Positions 44,301 to 55,149 of a DNA stretch of 64,000 bases are shown in pieces. This stretch comes from Myrica gale (taxonomy: Eukaryota; Streptophyta; Magnoliopsida; Fagales; Myricaceae): NCBI GenBank assembly GCA_963930655.1, contig OZ005611.1, positions 5,835,501 to 5,899,500 on the forward strand. The letters run 5' to 3'. Numbering within the stretch: the stretch's first letter is position 1; every line of letters begins with the position of its first letter. Made by a program: the position numbers and the translations under genes. The notes beneath the pieces are model-generated. The model ran no database searches. It saw only the letters and a list, made by a program, of their open reading frames with translations, and was not told the origin of the DNA.

Positions 44301-44793
44301 ATGTGGATATTGGGGAAGTATACAGATACCAATAACCAGCTATCTAGCTAGGGTTCCAAGTTAACTTACGACGACAACTTAAAGGGAAGATTATATTATA
44401 TTATATATTTCTTTGTTATCACCATCAAATGGTGAGAAGTCGATGTAATATGTCTCTAGGAGAACGATGGTGTCATCCTTTTAAAGCTAGCTACATGTTC
44501 TTTGTTTGGAACATTAATATGGTTCATTTTACTTGCTGCTCTTTTAATCCTAATATTATTGCTCTAATTTGTTTCATGCCTGACAAGTATTTGTGTGTAT
44601 GTGTTTTTGTTTGATTTTGATGGATGGCAAGCAGGTAGAGATAACATGTAGAGGGCAACAACTTCTACCTTTATTGACGTTGCAGCATGTAAGAGATAAC
44701 ATATGGAGTCTGAGAGACGCAGTCACTTTGCTTCCAGACTCCTCAACCGCGGATCATGTCATGGTGTTGCACTACGGTAGGAGTACTGCTTGA
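37195..44793 (+). CDS. LAX PANICLE 2-like nuclear protein with C-terminal RAWUL-like domain
   Basis: Four exons, 37195-37949, 38112-38162, 38298-38370 and 44635-44793, join in phase to 345 aa. The N-terminal two thirds is low in structure, with two EAR-like Leu-rich stretches (WLQLSIGG and IELDLLPGG) that may recruit co-repressors (inference). A conserved core follows (SVDFRVIGPPRRPHSGIWF, LQASQNQ), then exons 2-4 encode a ubiquitin-like fold similar to the RAWUL domain of Polycomb RING proteins (MTVRLLMKYLVNKLRLDSES, then EITCRGQQLLPLLTLQHV). Rice LAX2 promotes axillary meristem formation; membership in that family is from memory of conserved motifs. ATG 37201 is an alternative start. Intron 3 is 6,264 bp, unusually long for a gene this size, and it separates the two halves of the ubiquitin-like domain. 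Confidence 0.78.
38371..44634 (+). other. 6.3-kb third intron of the LAX2-like gene
   Basis: It has a GT start at 38371 (GAG|GTATTT) and AG end at 44634 (AAGCAG|GTAGAG). No other gene was found inside. It contains a GA microsatellite at about 41297-41346, several AT tracts, a GC-richer block at about 43320-43470 and an inverted TGACG pair near 44044-44071. No complete transposon was recognised, so the length may reflect retained regulatory DNA (inference). Confidence 0.75.
41297..41346. repeat. GA microsatellite
   Basis: About 20 GA units with one GC interruption near the end, inside the long intron. Repeats of this type bind BPC/GAGA factors in plants. Confidence 0.9.
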
Positions 44794-45795
44794 AATTGAA
44801 AAAAAAATTATATATATATATATATCCTATAATTTAATTGGCTCCACCATGTTGTATCATGCATTGTTTAAGTTATGACAACTCTCGTTTATTTTTATTT
44901 TTATTTATCTTTTTTGTTTTGCTATTTATTTTTCTTTATTAACTTTTTTTGTTTTTTTGTTTCTTCTCTCATTGACGGAGAAAAATAGTTTGGAATACCC
45001 TGAGATGATGTTTATGGTTCTGATGCCAATAACATATATATATATATATATATAACCCGTAAAATTGTAATTTCAGGCTATGCGGGCTTGATGTTTTATT
45101 ATTATTATTATTATTTCAATTAACAAGTTCAACATTCCATCCGATTTGAGCAGTGCAGTCCCCCCCCCCCCCCTTTTTAATTTCCCCCTTAATTTTCCCA
45201 ATATGTCTCGATGCAGAATACTAATTAAAAGCACTTGCATACAAGATAAAATAAAGATGTTAATTTATTTACTCTCATGAGTTGTCCCTTCTTATTTTAA
45301 TAAATATGATTTGGTGATTAACAACGGTGCTTCCCCACGTATAGAATGTCAATTTTTTTTTTTGGTTCCTTCATATTGATAAGATAAAGTGAGTGTTTAC
45401 TAGCATTTTCTAGATGTCTGACTTGTATTTTTTTTAACTAGATACGTATCTAATTTGAATTATTATATTTATTAAATAAAAAAGTAAGCTTAATCTTATA
45501 ATTAAGATATACAATAGTTGAGAATGTTGGCATATAATGTTTATTAATATTCTTTCCAGATGATGTACATCTAGTAAGCAAACCTCTGCGACATGCCAAT
45601 TTATTTAAAATTAATTATTGGTTAGACTACACAGATGTCCTTACTACTTATGTTAACCGATAATTATGAACTATCCATCACATAATTATCCTGTAAATAG
45701 TGCTACGTGAATTTCAGGAAAAAAATGTTTTAGTTGGATAATCAAGGGCCAACTCAATTGACTTTGAATTTATTTCTTTGTTACTAGCTAGTCCT
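44794..45795. other. Intergenic between the LAX2-like gene and the CACTA element
   Basis: No gene is seen. It contains T-rich tracts, AT microsatellites, an ATT repeat near 45098-45114 and a run of 14 C at 45160-45173. Confidence 0.5.
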
Positions 45796-45811
45796 AGAGA
45801 CTACAAAAAAA

Positions 45812-46083
45812 TTGACCTATAGCGGCGGTCGAGACCGCCGCTATAGCTCCGTCGGCATAGCTCTATAGCGGCGGTTTCGGTGACCGCTGGTGAAGACCTC
45901 GGGTCTATAGCAGCGGTCACGTAGCAGCGGTCGAAACCGCCGCTATAAACCCGAGCGCAGTTGCACTGAAGGTCTGTAGCGGCGGTCAATGACCGCCGCT
46001 ACAGACCTAATATGACCGCTGCTATAGACCTATAGCAGCGGTCAGGTTCAACCTATAGCCGCGGTCATTGACCGCCGCTATAG
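45812..46083. repeat. Left subterminal repeats of the CACTA element
   Basis: Repeated TATAGCGGCGGTC units, many paired as GCGGCGGTC...GACCGCCGC with 2-5 bp between, so they can fold into GC-rich stems. In CACTA elements such motifs bind the transposase partner protein (TNPA in En/Spm). Confidence 0.85.
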
Positions 46084-46670
46084 GTTTGCAGGGTCAAAAC
46101 AGAAAAAATCTCATTTCAAACTCCAAACTCCAATCATACTTCTATTAGTATTATGCACCCAAAGCAGCATAATAATGGAACAAAAACATCAATAGGCATG
46201 AGTTTTCCATCTCTCTACAGTACAAGGATTTCCCAAACATGAACACAAGCAAATTAAGGCCCCATAGAATGCAACTTACACTAGTAAACCTAAATCATAA
46301 CAAGAGCTTGTAAAACTCCAGAATTATGACAAAAGCCTAAATAATACCAAGGTGTATAGGCCTATCTAACAAACTGAATATCTAGATAGTAACACTTCTA
46401 TTAGTATTATGCACCCTTGCACAAGGACAACTTTGTCTTAGTATTCTTTCTTCTGTAGTTTCCTTTTTATGATGAACCGAATTGTGAATCTCTTCTCCCA
46501 TCCACATGCTGGTCATTTCTATCCCAAATTAAAGTTCCATCCTCCCTATTCTCATGGACCCTAAAGCTCTTTTCTTTCCAACAATCTCTATTGTACATAG
46601 TTCTGAAATAAGAGAGACGTATATAAAGGAACTTGAAAAAATAAAACCCAGTGTACTTGTCCAGTTCAAT

Positions 46671-46743
46671 GTACCAGTCCTTGCACCCCTCACACTGCAC
46701 CATGAGGTCGTCCGGGTTGTAAGGCATCTCACATTTGCAGTAC
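46671..46743 (-). pseudogene. Captured PHD-finger exon of an EBS/SHL-type chromatin protein
   Basis: On the minus strand, after a TGAAG acceptor-like site, the frame reads YCKCEMPYNPDDLMVQCEG then CKDW. This is the first half of the PHD zinc finger of EBS/SHL (BAH-PHD proteins that bind H3K4me3 or H3K27me3). The match breaks after CKDWY; the remaining zinc ligands are absent, so the finger cannot form. It lies within the Pack-CACTA element. Confidence 0.8.
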
Positions 46744-47329
46744 CTTCAGGACAAAAGGCAATAACAATCCAAACCATCAATGTACTTGTCCAAAGCAACA
46801 CATTTCCATCAATTCTTAAAGTTGAGTTTTTAGATTAAAAAATGTAAAGGAATGACATTTATCACCAAAAAAGAGCAAAAGAACTGCCATAATAGCATAA
46901 AACCAGGAGAATCATTTGCATGGAAATTAAGTTAGTATAAGGAAAATAGCCAAGTCTAAATAGCAACATGAAAACAATGTTCTCATTCCATATAATTTTC
47001 CCTAGACTAAATAATGAACCATTTTCCCTTTAAAGAGAAGAGAGAGTTAGACTAACCTTTGAAGCAAAGGTCCCCTGTGGCCAACCAAGAAGCCCTGCAT
47101 AATTCCCAATAAATAATTCCTCAAAAATAATCTTACTAATCAGAAACCTCATCCCCAATAAATAATTCCTCAAAAATACAGGATATGCATAATGTTCTCA
47201 AGAAAAGTGACATCGACATATCAAAAGAAAAGTTCAGATGGGTAATCCCCTCATTTCTTCTAATGCCGAAATCCGAAACTTCAAACGTTAACTCTCAAGG
47301 TAAAGATACCAAAGGCAGAGAATGCTCAC

Positions 47330-47409
47330 CCTACAGCAAAGATATCCATAGATGGCCTTAACGGTGCATCTTGTGCAACCTGCATCTCACCTCCGTGCTC
47401 ATAGAATCT
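47330..47409 (-). pseudogene. Captured exon of the VPS15 kinase
   Basis: An 80-bp exon with a TTTTTCAG acceptor and GTGAGC donor reads RFYEHGGEMQVAQDAP, then PSMDIFAVG. This matches from memory the C-lobe (DxxxxG part) of plant VPS15, the regulatory kinase of the class III PI3-kinase complex. No other VPS15 exon was recognised nearby. It lies within the Pack-CACTA element. Confidence 0.78.
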
Positions 47410-47963
47410 CTGAAAAATTAGCAACACTGTCAACAATCAGTTATATGCTCCTCTAATTAAGAATTGATGTCCAGTCCTATCAAGACCAATGCATATTCAT
47501 ATTACAGATATCAGTAAAAATACCACATCGGTAGACTTCAAGTATAAGAAAGCCATCAAACAGCATTTTGTTGTCCTAAAACAAGAAATTTTTATAGAAT
47601 ACCAAGAATGTCTTACAAAACATTGTCAGGAGAACTGAAAGGGATGGTATGGTTAGCTTTCAACTGCAAAATACCTTTCAACTGCAAGCTGCAATATAGA
47701 ACTTCGGAAGAGTATAACTTGCCTACTAGAGAGTTGGTAGAGCAAATTAACTTGTTCAGAGATCAAATGACCGTGCAGGCCATAGTCAATAGTTTATGTT
47801 GACAGGATTTAATGATCTCCTGTTTCCTTTTCTGTACAAAGCATCATAATGTACACAAACTGGGGCATGTTAAGTTCAACAAAGTAGGGATCAAACCTTA
47901 ATGGACAATTGGATGATCCTAATGATAATAAAAGATTAAAACACAAAAAAGAAAAGAACCAAC

Positions 47964-48802
47964 CTGCTCAAAGACGGGGAACGATATCCATTCAGGAAAG
48001 TTATCGCCGCAGATTTTCTTCAAATCATCTCGACTAAGGGACCCAAGGAGTTTTATGTCAACAGCCTACAGTAGAAAAGCACCGCACTCAATTTTATTAA
48101 ACCAAGAAAAATGATCCATCAAATGACTTAAAGCAGATATACTAAATTTCAGCTGAGCTGGCTAAGAAGGGGGGGCAACCTCAGGCAAATCTGCTGGAGA
48201 AGTACAGTTAAAACAAAACAAAATCCACTACATCAGCAAGCAGCAAAGGCCCCAGACAAGAAGTTTCCAAACAGATGACTAACAGACTCTCAGAAACGGG
48301 CTTGACGCTAAGCTCAATGAATTTAACAAAAGAATTAGCTTCTTGCAATCATATTCTACGGAACCAAAACGGGCGATGGGCCAAACAAGTACAAAAAACA
48401 CAACTAAGATACATACGCCTAAAAATGACTCTCGAGACGAAAAGAAATTACGATTATCCATATTTTGTCCTAGTAAGCATCACGAAATAATCATTTCACA
48501 GAAAATTCGCAGTTTCTGTCTACTAGTTTTCATGAAAGCCTCAAATCTCTAACCCATCGAACTAAACAATCACCGCAAATCACCAAAGTTAAAACTAAAA
48601 TAAAAAAAACGAGAACAACAAGTTCAGCCATATTTCTAAAAAGATAAAAGTATATACAAAATTAAGCTCAGAATGCTCCAAATTCTCGTAACAGGCATAC
48701 CTTGGCAATTCGCTTGGTGCTTCGATACCCACTCATGTGTTTCCATCCGGCCATCAATGCAACTCCGAATATCCCCATGAGAATACCCGAAATCAACCCC
48801 AT
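47964..48802 (-). pseudogene. Captured first two exons of a SYT7/CLB1-type lipid-binding protein
   Basis: Exon 1 (48701-48802, 34 codons) reads MGLISGILMGIFGVALMAGW, then YRSTKRIAK. Exon 2 (47964-48065, 34 codons) reads AVDIKLLGSLSRDDLKKICG, then FPEWISFPVFEQ. Together they are the N-terminal membrane anchor and the start of the SMP region of plant SYT7/CLB1 (NTMC2 type 4), which bind lipids at ER contact sites. Both exons have clean GT-AG borders and the frame is open. The SMP body and C2 domains are missing. A GTAAGT donor near 48913-48918 upstream hints that a 5' UTR intron was captured too. The ATG could start a chimeric transcript from within the Pack-CACTA element. Confidence 0.85.
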
Positions 48803-49894
48803 TTTTCTTCTCCAGATTTCAATCAACCAATTTCCCTAGAGACAATCAAATCACCAAAAACTCAAACACCGAGATGTCCCAAACGAAACAAAAAAAAATA
48901 CACGGGGAGACTTACAGAGCAATCGACGGAAGAGAGATAACTGATCAGGGAGAGAGAGAAACATACGGAAAACTTATATTCACGGGAGGCGAACCCCACT
49001 CAATGATTCTCTCGCTCTAGAGATAGAAAGTGTCGCAGGTGTGTGGTGTCTAGGGAGAACGAGAGAGAAGATTACCTTACAGAGAGGGCGGGGAGGTTGA
49101 ATTTCGCGTTTTAGGGCGGGGGAGTTTTTAAGAACTGGGGAGGGGGAGGTGGGGGGAATGGCGGCGTTTTAGGGCGGGTGGGAGTTTTCAAATTTCTTTT
49201 TTATTTGTAGTTTTTTTAATAATAATTTTTATATTTTTAATAAATTAAAATCAGTTGTAAATTATAATAGTATTTGAAAATATTTATATTTAGTATTAGA
49301 TACATAGCATATTATTTAATACATGATTTATAACTAGTGTAATAATTTTAATTAAAACAAGTTGATAGTAAAAATTTTGAAATATAATTATTAATTATGA
49401 TCAATAAAATATTTAATTACCATAACAACTATGACCAAAATATTAACTAAAATAGCTAAAACCATATTAATTACCATTTTAAACCACAAGTCGAGCTGAA
49501 ATAGTTAAAGGAAAGAAAATCATAACTAAAAATAGGTTTTTTAGAGGAAAAACAGCGGATTTAGGGCTCGAAACGAGGCGCACCGAAGCTAAGCTGGGTG
49601 CTCACGACGTGCGCGCCGAAAAGAGCTTTTCGAATTGGGGTCATGGGCGCGAATCGGGTACTCGTAGCCAAAGTTATGACCAAAAAACCAACACGTGCGC
49701 GAAAATTGCTCCAATTAAGTTAGATTCCTATTTTCTTACCATCCTTGCACTGATGTATAATAAATAGTCAATAAAATAACTATTAACCTTAAGTAACACA
49801 TAAAATTTTATTTTTCTATTTTTTTTCATTTTTTTCTATTTTTTTCAATTATTAACATATAAATAATAATTTTTTTATTTTTTTTTTCGCATAT

Positions 49895-50215
49895 ACCTAT
49901 AGCAGCGGTTCAGTCAAAACCGCTGCTATAGGTATATCTTTAGCAACGTTTTTTAAAAAAAACGCTGCTAAAGGTACAGCCTACAGCGGCGGTCATCATG
50001 ACCGCCGCTGTAGGCACCATATTTCTAGCGGCGGTTGACCGCCGCTAGAGGTAGGACCTATATATAGACCGTCACTAAAAGAGACCGCCGCTACAGGGTA
50101 TCTGTAGGCACCATATTTCTAGCGGCGATCAATGACCGCCGCTACAGGATATTTTTAGCCGCACTTTCCGAAAAACGCGGCTAAAAACACCTTGTAGCGG
50201 CGGTTTTAGCGACCG
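49895..50215. repeat. Right subterminal repeats of the CACTA element
   Basis: Inverted and direct GCGGCGGTC units, as on the left side, plus diverged forms (CAGCGGTTCAG, AACGCTGCTA). Short internal hairpins such as AGCGGCGGTTGACCGCCGCT occur. Confidence 0.85.
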
Positions 50216-50245
50216 CCGCTGAAAGTCCTTTTTTTAGTAGTGAGA

Positions 50246-53117
50246 TCTTGATTGAAAAAAAAAACACTTAAGCTATGCGTTGTGGTTTAACTATGTAAAA
50301 ACGGTACATTGCGTGGTGGAGAGAAAAGAAAGGTGGAGGAAATCAGTGTCGTGTACGCTCCCAGGCCCAATACCAAAATTGGAATCCGCGTAAAGGATTG
50401 TATGTTATCTATTGGGCTGGTAATTCGGTGCTGATCCGAGAATGGGCTATCTATGTTAGAGAAATAGTTTGGATGGCGAACTTGGACTGAAGGTCTCAGA
50501 CAAAAGATTGAGCTCCACATGATTTGATGGTTTAATCCGTATGAGCCTGATCCAACCTGACAATGAGGCCTACTAGACTCCTGCAGGCAAGATATGGGCC
50601 TATTGGGGAAAGTGCAAGTGGGTTCAGATTACACGATCCAAGAAGCTCGCAAGTCGCAAGCTGACATCTTAACAAGATAAACTGAATCAACTGAATAAAG
50701 AACATCCTGAAAAATAAGCACTTAAAAGCCTGAAACGGTGGACTATTTTTCCACATCAAACAATAAAAAACTAACATATAACCGAGTGAGGAAGAGCTTT
50801 CAGTCCCAACCAATGCGGACTGTTTTTAACCTGGAAACGGCAAACCGTTTTCAGTTGTCCGCTTGTTAGATGTTGTCAAGTTCAGTTCCGTTACAGCCAA
50901 AGATCACAAACAGGAAAGCGAAGAAGACTCGGTTCAATTGTCATAACTTGCAAGCGGATGTCCATCTTAACTCTATTCCCTGAAACGACCGAGCCAATAC
51001 ATCCCTTACGACTCGAAGCAATGACTTCAAACATTACTGTATTTCTCAAAGTTTACAAAACGCGACGAAGGAGTTGCTCTCGGACACGATACCAGATACC
51101 AAATTAAGAAGAGACGGTAAATGATGAAGCCCCAAAAGATCCACGAATGTCACAGAATGAACAATCTTCAAAGCTATATGTTCCTCTCACTGTCACCTTA
51201 ACCTTTCATTATTAGTGTCAACCAAATCTGAAGCTCTGAGGGCATGGCCAAGAGGATAGATTCTTTTTTTTGGGTAACTAAAGAGGATAGATTCCTTGTC
51301 TGCATCATCTGGTGATAAACTATAAATTGGTCATTTCACAATTCACACATGCAAAAGAAAGAGATTTACGCCAAACTAAAGGCTCAAGACCTGACACACA
51401 AAACTATCGAATTTTGTTACTCTTCCAAATTGACAAGACCACCAATTTCAGAAAACCCAAACCACCAAGGGAGTTTCGAGTCTATGCTTGAGAAAATAGA
51501 GTAACAAATCAATTTACTATCAGATCTAAAGTGCAGTAAATCAAGAAATACACAATTATACATTGTGCCGACAGTGCTTGTTAGGTGGTCCTGGGCTTTC
51601 TCAATCACAAAAACTAGTTCAAGAGGTGAGTCTTTCCCTCACACTTATAAACTGACCACCAGCCCGTTCCACAACCAATGTGAGACTAACTCCAACAGTG
51701 CTAACTGCGACAACCTCAAAAGAAGCAGATTTTGTTCAGCAAGTGTAGGACCAGTGAGCTGCCAAGTCTCCAATATCCAGCAACACAGGCAAACAAGATA
51801 AATGCAAAAGTAAAGTCAATTCTTATAGAAGAAAATTACCTGAAATACCATATAGAACTGAGGGTTTTGGAGGCATTACCATCTGCTAACTGAAAGTTAA
51901 CCAATGCAAGAACATATGGAGAGATTAAAGATATTAGCATCACTTCTTTTGAAGGACCATTTAACTTTGTTTGTGTACAAGGTTGTTCCTTCAACAAGAA
52001 ATAGGGACATCTAACTAAGACATCATGTATATACAATCAATGTCTACAGAACTTCATCATATTTCCTGTTAGATTATTCTACGGTGTTATTTAAACATCT
52101 GTAAAATGGCCAAGGTGGATCAACAGCGGCAGACGTTGCTCCCCATCAAGGTGGGATTCACATCCCTGATGAAATGTTGCTTCCATAAACTGTACCTTAG
52201 GATAGAGGCCAAACCAAATTCTATAGGAATTTAATGAATTTATGCCACCCAAGTATGGAAGACAGAGAGACCCTTATGTGAGGCTAGTCAGTAGCTGGAT
52301 CAGAAGTTTGAACAAAGCTTATGCAATGAGTTTGGTTTTAGCTTTAGCCGCTGATGTCAAACAATAGATGCAGGTAGTGGTGTACTCCAAAAGGCAAAAA
52401 TGGATCACCAAATCGCTTAAACATGCTTATGTTCCCTAATGTGTATTCCCTTTCAGCTAAACTCAGAGAACTACAACGTATGGAGAGGAGCCTCCATAGC
52501 CTCATTGGATTGACAAGTCAATAGTTTTTACACTATTCCAATGCAGACAATGGGAAGTGACCGCAATCCACATTGTGACATGGATTTCTTGGATCAGTGA
52601 ATCGCCCAGCATTCAGGCAGGATGATGCGCTTGACAAGAAGAGAACTATTACTCATTACGGAAGAACATAATAGATTATCCTAATACACCATAGCCATGT
52701 TCTCACAACTTAGTAAGAAAGCTAGGTACAATCACCAATCAACTTTCCAAGATATTGCCAAGTATAGACGTAGTTCCTCAGTTACTTTTCTTTCTTGATA
52801 TAAACGAATAGCTCATGAAAGCGAAATCTTCTTTCCCCTATCTCGACAGCAATTAATCAAATTCGTAACTCGTAGGCAGCATGACTAAAACCAATATCAA
52901 GTACAACAGCATACAAGGCCGTTCCATTCCATTTCAAAACTATTAGTCAAAAGAAGAAAAGAAGATCCTACACACTACCATCTCATTATTGTTGTTAAAA
53001 TCAGAAACGAAGCTCAAAGCATCTCAGAGATGTATTGTATCCAACAGTTCAGTCATGGCCGAGGGTTTACAACAAACGATTACAACTACAATCTACAAAA
53101 CATCAAAAACAAAAAAC
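50246..53117. other. Intergenic, downstream of the SAM-domain gene
   Basis: No gene is recognised. Part near 53117 should be the 3' UTR of the minus-strand SAM gene. The short frames at 50287-50520 and 50532-50813 have no motif. Confidence 0.5.
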
Positions 53118-54017
53118 TCACGAAAACCCCTTGCAAAGCTTTTGAATTGCGGCAAACATTTTCCGCCTAGACCCAACCGCGTTGATTCCCATATCCTTGA
53201 GATCCTCCAGCGTCAACATCGGCAAAACGTCGTCGTCCACCTCATGTATCTCAAACACTGGTGCGTACCGGCTTAACCCCAATTCGATGAGCCAGGACCT
53301 CACTCCCTCGCCCGTCCCATACCTCCGGTCCCTTGAATTGGACTCCGGGAAGTGGTCCAACTCTACGGCGTCGTTTTCTCGACTCTCTGAAACCCTAGCC
53401 CGACCTTGCCTTCTAACCCCGTGCCATAAATCGAGCGCCACGTTGTCGACCGAGTGGACCGGGCTGTGGTCCTTCAGCGGACTGTCAGAATCGGGATCGA
53501 AATCTCTGAAGCCTTCGTTCTGGTTAAAATCTTCTCTGCTGTCGCCCTCAGCAGCGGCTCCGTCTTCTATTCTCGAGACCCAATTGGATCGGACACGCTT
53601 TGTCGCGCCCCGCTTCGCCTTTTTCCGGTTCGCGAACTCGAGATTACCCTCCCCGGTTGGGTTCCTATCTTCCGGTGGTTCTGGGATATCGTGAGAATCG
53701 CCGCCGTTGACGAGGTTGATCAGGGACCGAGCCTTCACGGACTTCGAGGACTGGTCCTTGGGGAGTCTCCATGGGTGATGTTTGGTTCGTCGCACGTGTG
53801 GGTCGTAGGAGACCGTCGAGCGTTGGTCCCCGATCTCGCCCAATCGGACGCTGGGCCGGCGTTGCCGCTTTGGGGCTAAAGTTTGGCCCGGATTGTCAGT
53901 CAACGGTGGGGCATTCGCTGTTTCTGTTGCTGTAGTCGCCGTTTCCGTTGTTGCCGCCGTCGTGGTCGCTGGGCCGGCGGTAATTAGGGCTTCCGGTGGC
54001 TGTAGCTCAGCTGCCAT
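53118..54017 (-). CDS. SAM-domain protein, single exon
   Basis: This 299-aa frame has ATG at 54017 and its stop at 53118-53120. The N-terminal part is Ala/Thr-rich and disordered; the middle is basic and charged with several possible nuclear signals (KRQRR, RKKAKRG). The C-terminal 65 residues form a sterile alpha motif: VRSWLIELGLSRYAPVFEIH, then LPMLTLEDLKDMGI and GSRRKMFAAIQKL. SAM domains mediate protein-protein or RNA binding; the partner is unknown. The layout fits a small plant family of single-SAM proteins annotated elsewhere as SAM-domain or Bicaudal-C-like. The GC-rich coding DNA contrasts with its surroundings. Confidence 0.88.
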   Translation of the reverse strand: MAAELQPPEALITAGPATTTAATTETATTATETANAPPLTDNPGQTLAPKRQRRPSVRLGEIGDQRSTVSYDPHVRRTKHHPWRLPKDQSSKSVKARSLINLVNGGDSHDIPEPPEDRNPTGEGNLEFANRKKAKRGATKRVRSNWVSRIEDGAAAEGDSREDFNQNEGFRDFDPDSDSPLKDHSPVHSVDNVALDLWHGVRRQGRARVSESRENDAVELDHFPESNSRDRRYGTGEGVRSWLIELGLSRYAPVFEIHEVDDDVLPMLTLEDLKDMGINAVGSRRKMFAAIQKLCKGFS

Positions 54018-54846
54018 TACAGCGGGTGTGTAGAAGGGTACGGAGAGACGCTGTCACTTTGCGTTTAAGTGTGCGTCGGATAAGGGTAAAGTGGTACAGC
54101 TACAGACGGAGGGATCTGGTAGTTCTAGAGTCAGAACAGTTGTGATGTCCGCCGTTGGATCGGCTTTGAAGTACGAGACGGTTCATAAAAATGGACCTAG
54201 ACGACTAACCCAAATAAAGGGGCCGGGACCTGTCAAATAGGGCTGAACTGAAGGGGTGTGGCCCATAAAGTAAAATATTGGCGGGCCACTAACTAGGCCT
54301 GCTTAAACACTGCGCGGTGGTTTCTTTCGTCTTCTTCTTCTTCCCCCAGTTCGACGGGCTCTCACTCTGGTACATTCCACACTTCCACAGTTCCACCATC
54401 GCTGATATCGTGTCGAAGAAAGCGGAACTACTCCGACACCTGTTATTAGATATTCAACTTGTCTCTCGCAGCTCTCTAGCTTGCTTCTCTCATATATCAT
54501 GTAAATCCAAAATCACTTTAACTCCCACTAATTCCTCTTCTTCCGCAACTATTAAGAAAAAAACTGAGATATAAAGAAAGAAGTCGGGAAGTTAGAATGA
54601 GGTGGAAAAAATCTGACCTTGAGGTCCTCAGGAAGAAACGAACAAACCAGCTCAACCGCATACATCAAGCCAAAACCCCATCCCACTTACTTTCCTCAGA
54701 AACAGACAAATCTGTATATGACCTTCTTTTTCTTCTTCTGCATAAAGAAAGGTCGGACTGACTGTCAAAGAGGCTAGCTGCATGCGAGTTTAATCGTTCC
54801 TGGAAAGAGACTAGCTTCCCTAGCTACGCTTTTTTTCTTCGTGCGC
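54018..54846. other. Upstream region of the SAM-domain gene
   Basis: This is the promoter and 5' leader side of the minus-strand SAM gene. Short open frames at 54303-54574 on both strands overlap; neither shows a motif, so no gene is called. Confidence 0.45.
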
Positions 54847-55149
54847 ATGTCAATGGCTGGCATAGAACAAGCGAGAGCTGAGGCTGTTTCAATGTTGCAG
54901 GGAGACCCAGCTAACAATAATCTGTTGATTCAGAATAACCCAGGCTCTTGTCATCAACTCCATAGCAATTCAAGCTTCGCTGCAACTAGGAGGATGCAAC
55001 ACCGTAAGAGATTTCTGCGGCATCACATCCTCAGAGAGCCAGTTGGCCAGCCCGGCAGTCAGCCACGTATATCAATCCTGCCACCTCCGGCGCCAGAGCG
55101 CGGTGTAAGTCTTCTTTTCTACGATGCTTTGCATAACGAGTCCGGTTAG
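54847..55149 (+). CDS. Unrecognised coding-like exon
   Basis: ATG at 54847 (or 54853) opens about 86 codons to a good splice donor at 55105 (GGT|GTAAGT); without splicing the frame ends at 55149. It reads MAGIEQARAEAVSMLQGDPA, then a basic stretch (RKRFLRHH) and a Pro-rich end (SILPPPAPERG). The composition looks coding and not like intergenic DNA. No family was recognised and no downstream exon was identified; it may be a gene fragment next to the inverted-repeat element. Confidence 0.35.
   Translation: MSMAGIEQARAEAVSMLQGDPANNNLLIQNNPGSCHQLHSNSSFAATRRMQHRKRFLRHHILREPVGQPGSQPRISILPPPAPERGVSLLFYDALHNESG

Larger units (their letters stand above)
45799..50242 (-). mobile_element. Pack-CACTA transposon carrying fragments of three host genes
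   Basis: A 4,444-bp element. The left end reads GACTACAAAAAAA (CACTA with one change) and the right end, inverted, reads CACTACTAAAAAAA. It is flanked by a 3-bp target duplication AGA (45796-45798 and 50243-50245), the CACTA/EnSpm signature. Subterminal arrays of GCGGCGGTC, direct and inverted, fill 45812-46083 and about 49895-50215. No transposase-like frame is present. On the minus strand the interior carries host exons with intact splice sites: SYT7/CLB1-type (48802-47964), VPS15 (47409-47330) and EBS/SHL PHD (46743-46671). It depends on a transposase in trans. Confidence 0.92.

Noticed and set aside
44593..44793. 66-codon frame as a separate small gene
   Set aside because: Its last 52 codons are exon 4 of the LAX2-like gene, following the AG at 44634; the first residues are intron.
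46467..46727. 86-codon frame as a functional PHD protein
   Set aside because: Only half the zinc finger is present and it lies inside the CACTA element, so it is a captured fragment.
48711..48730. Similarity of TCGCTTGGTGC to miR168
   Set aside because: Only eleven bases match and they fall in the SYT7-type exon; no hairpin is present.
53182..53694. 170-codon and overlapping 141-codon plus-strand frames
   Set aside because: They are antisense to the SAM-domain gene, whose GC-rich coding sequence creates long shadow frames.
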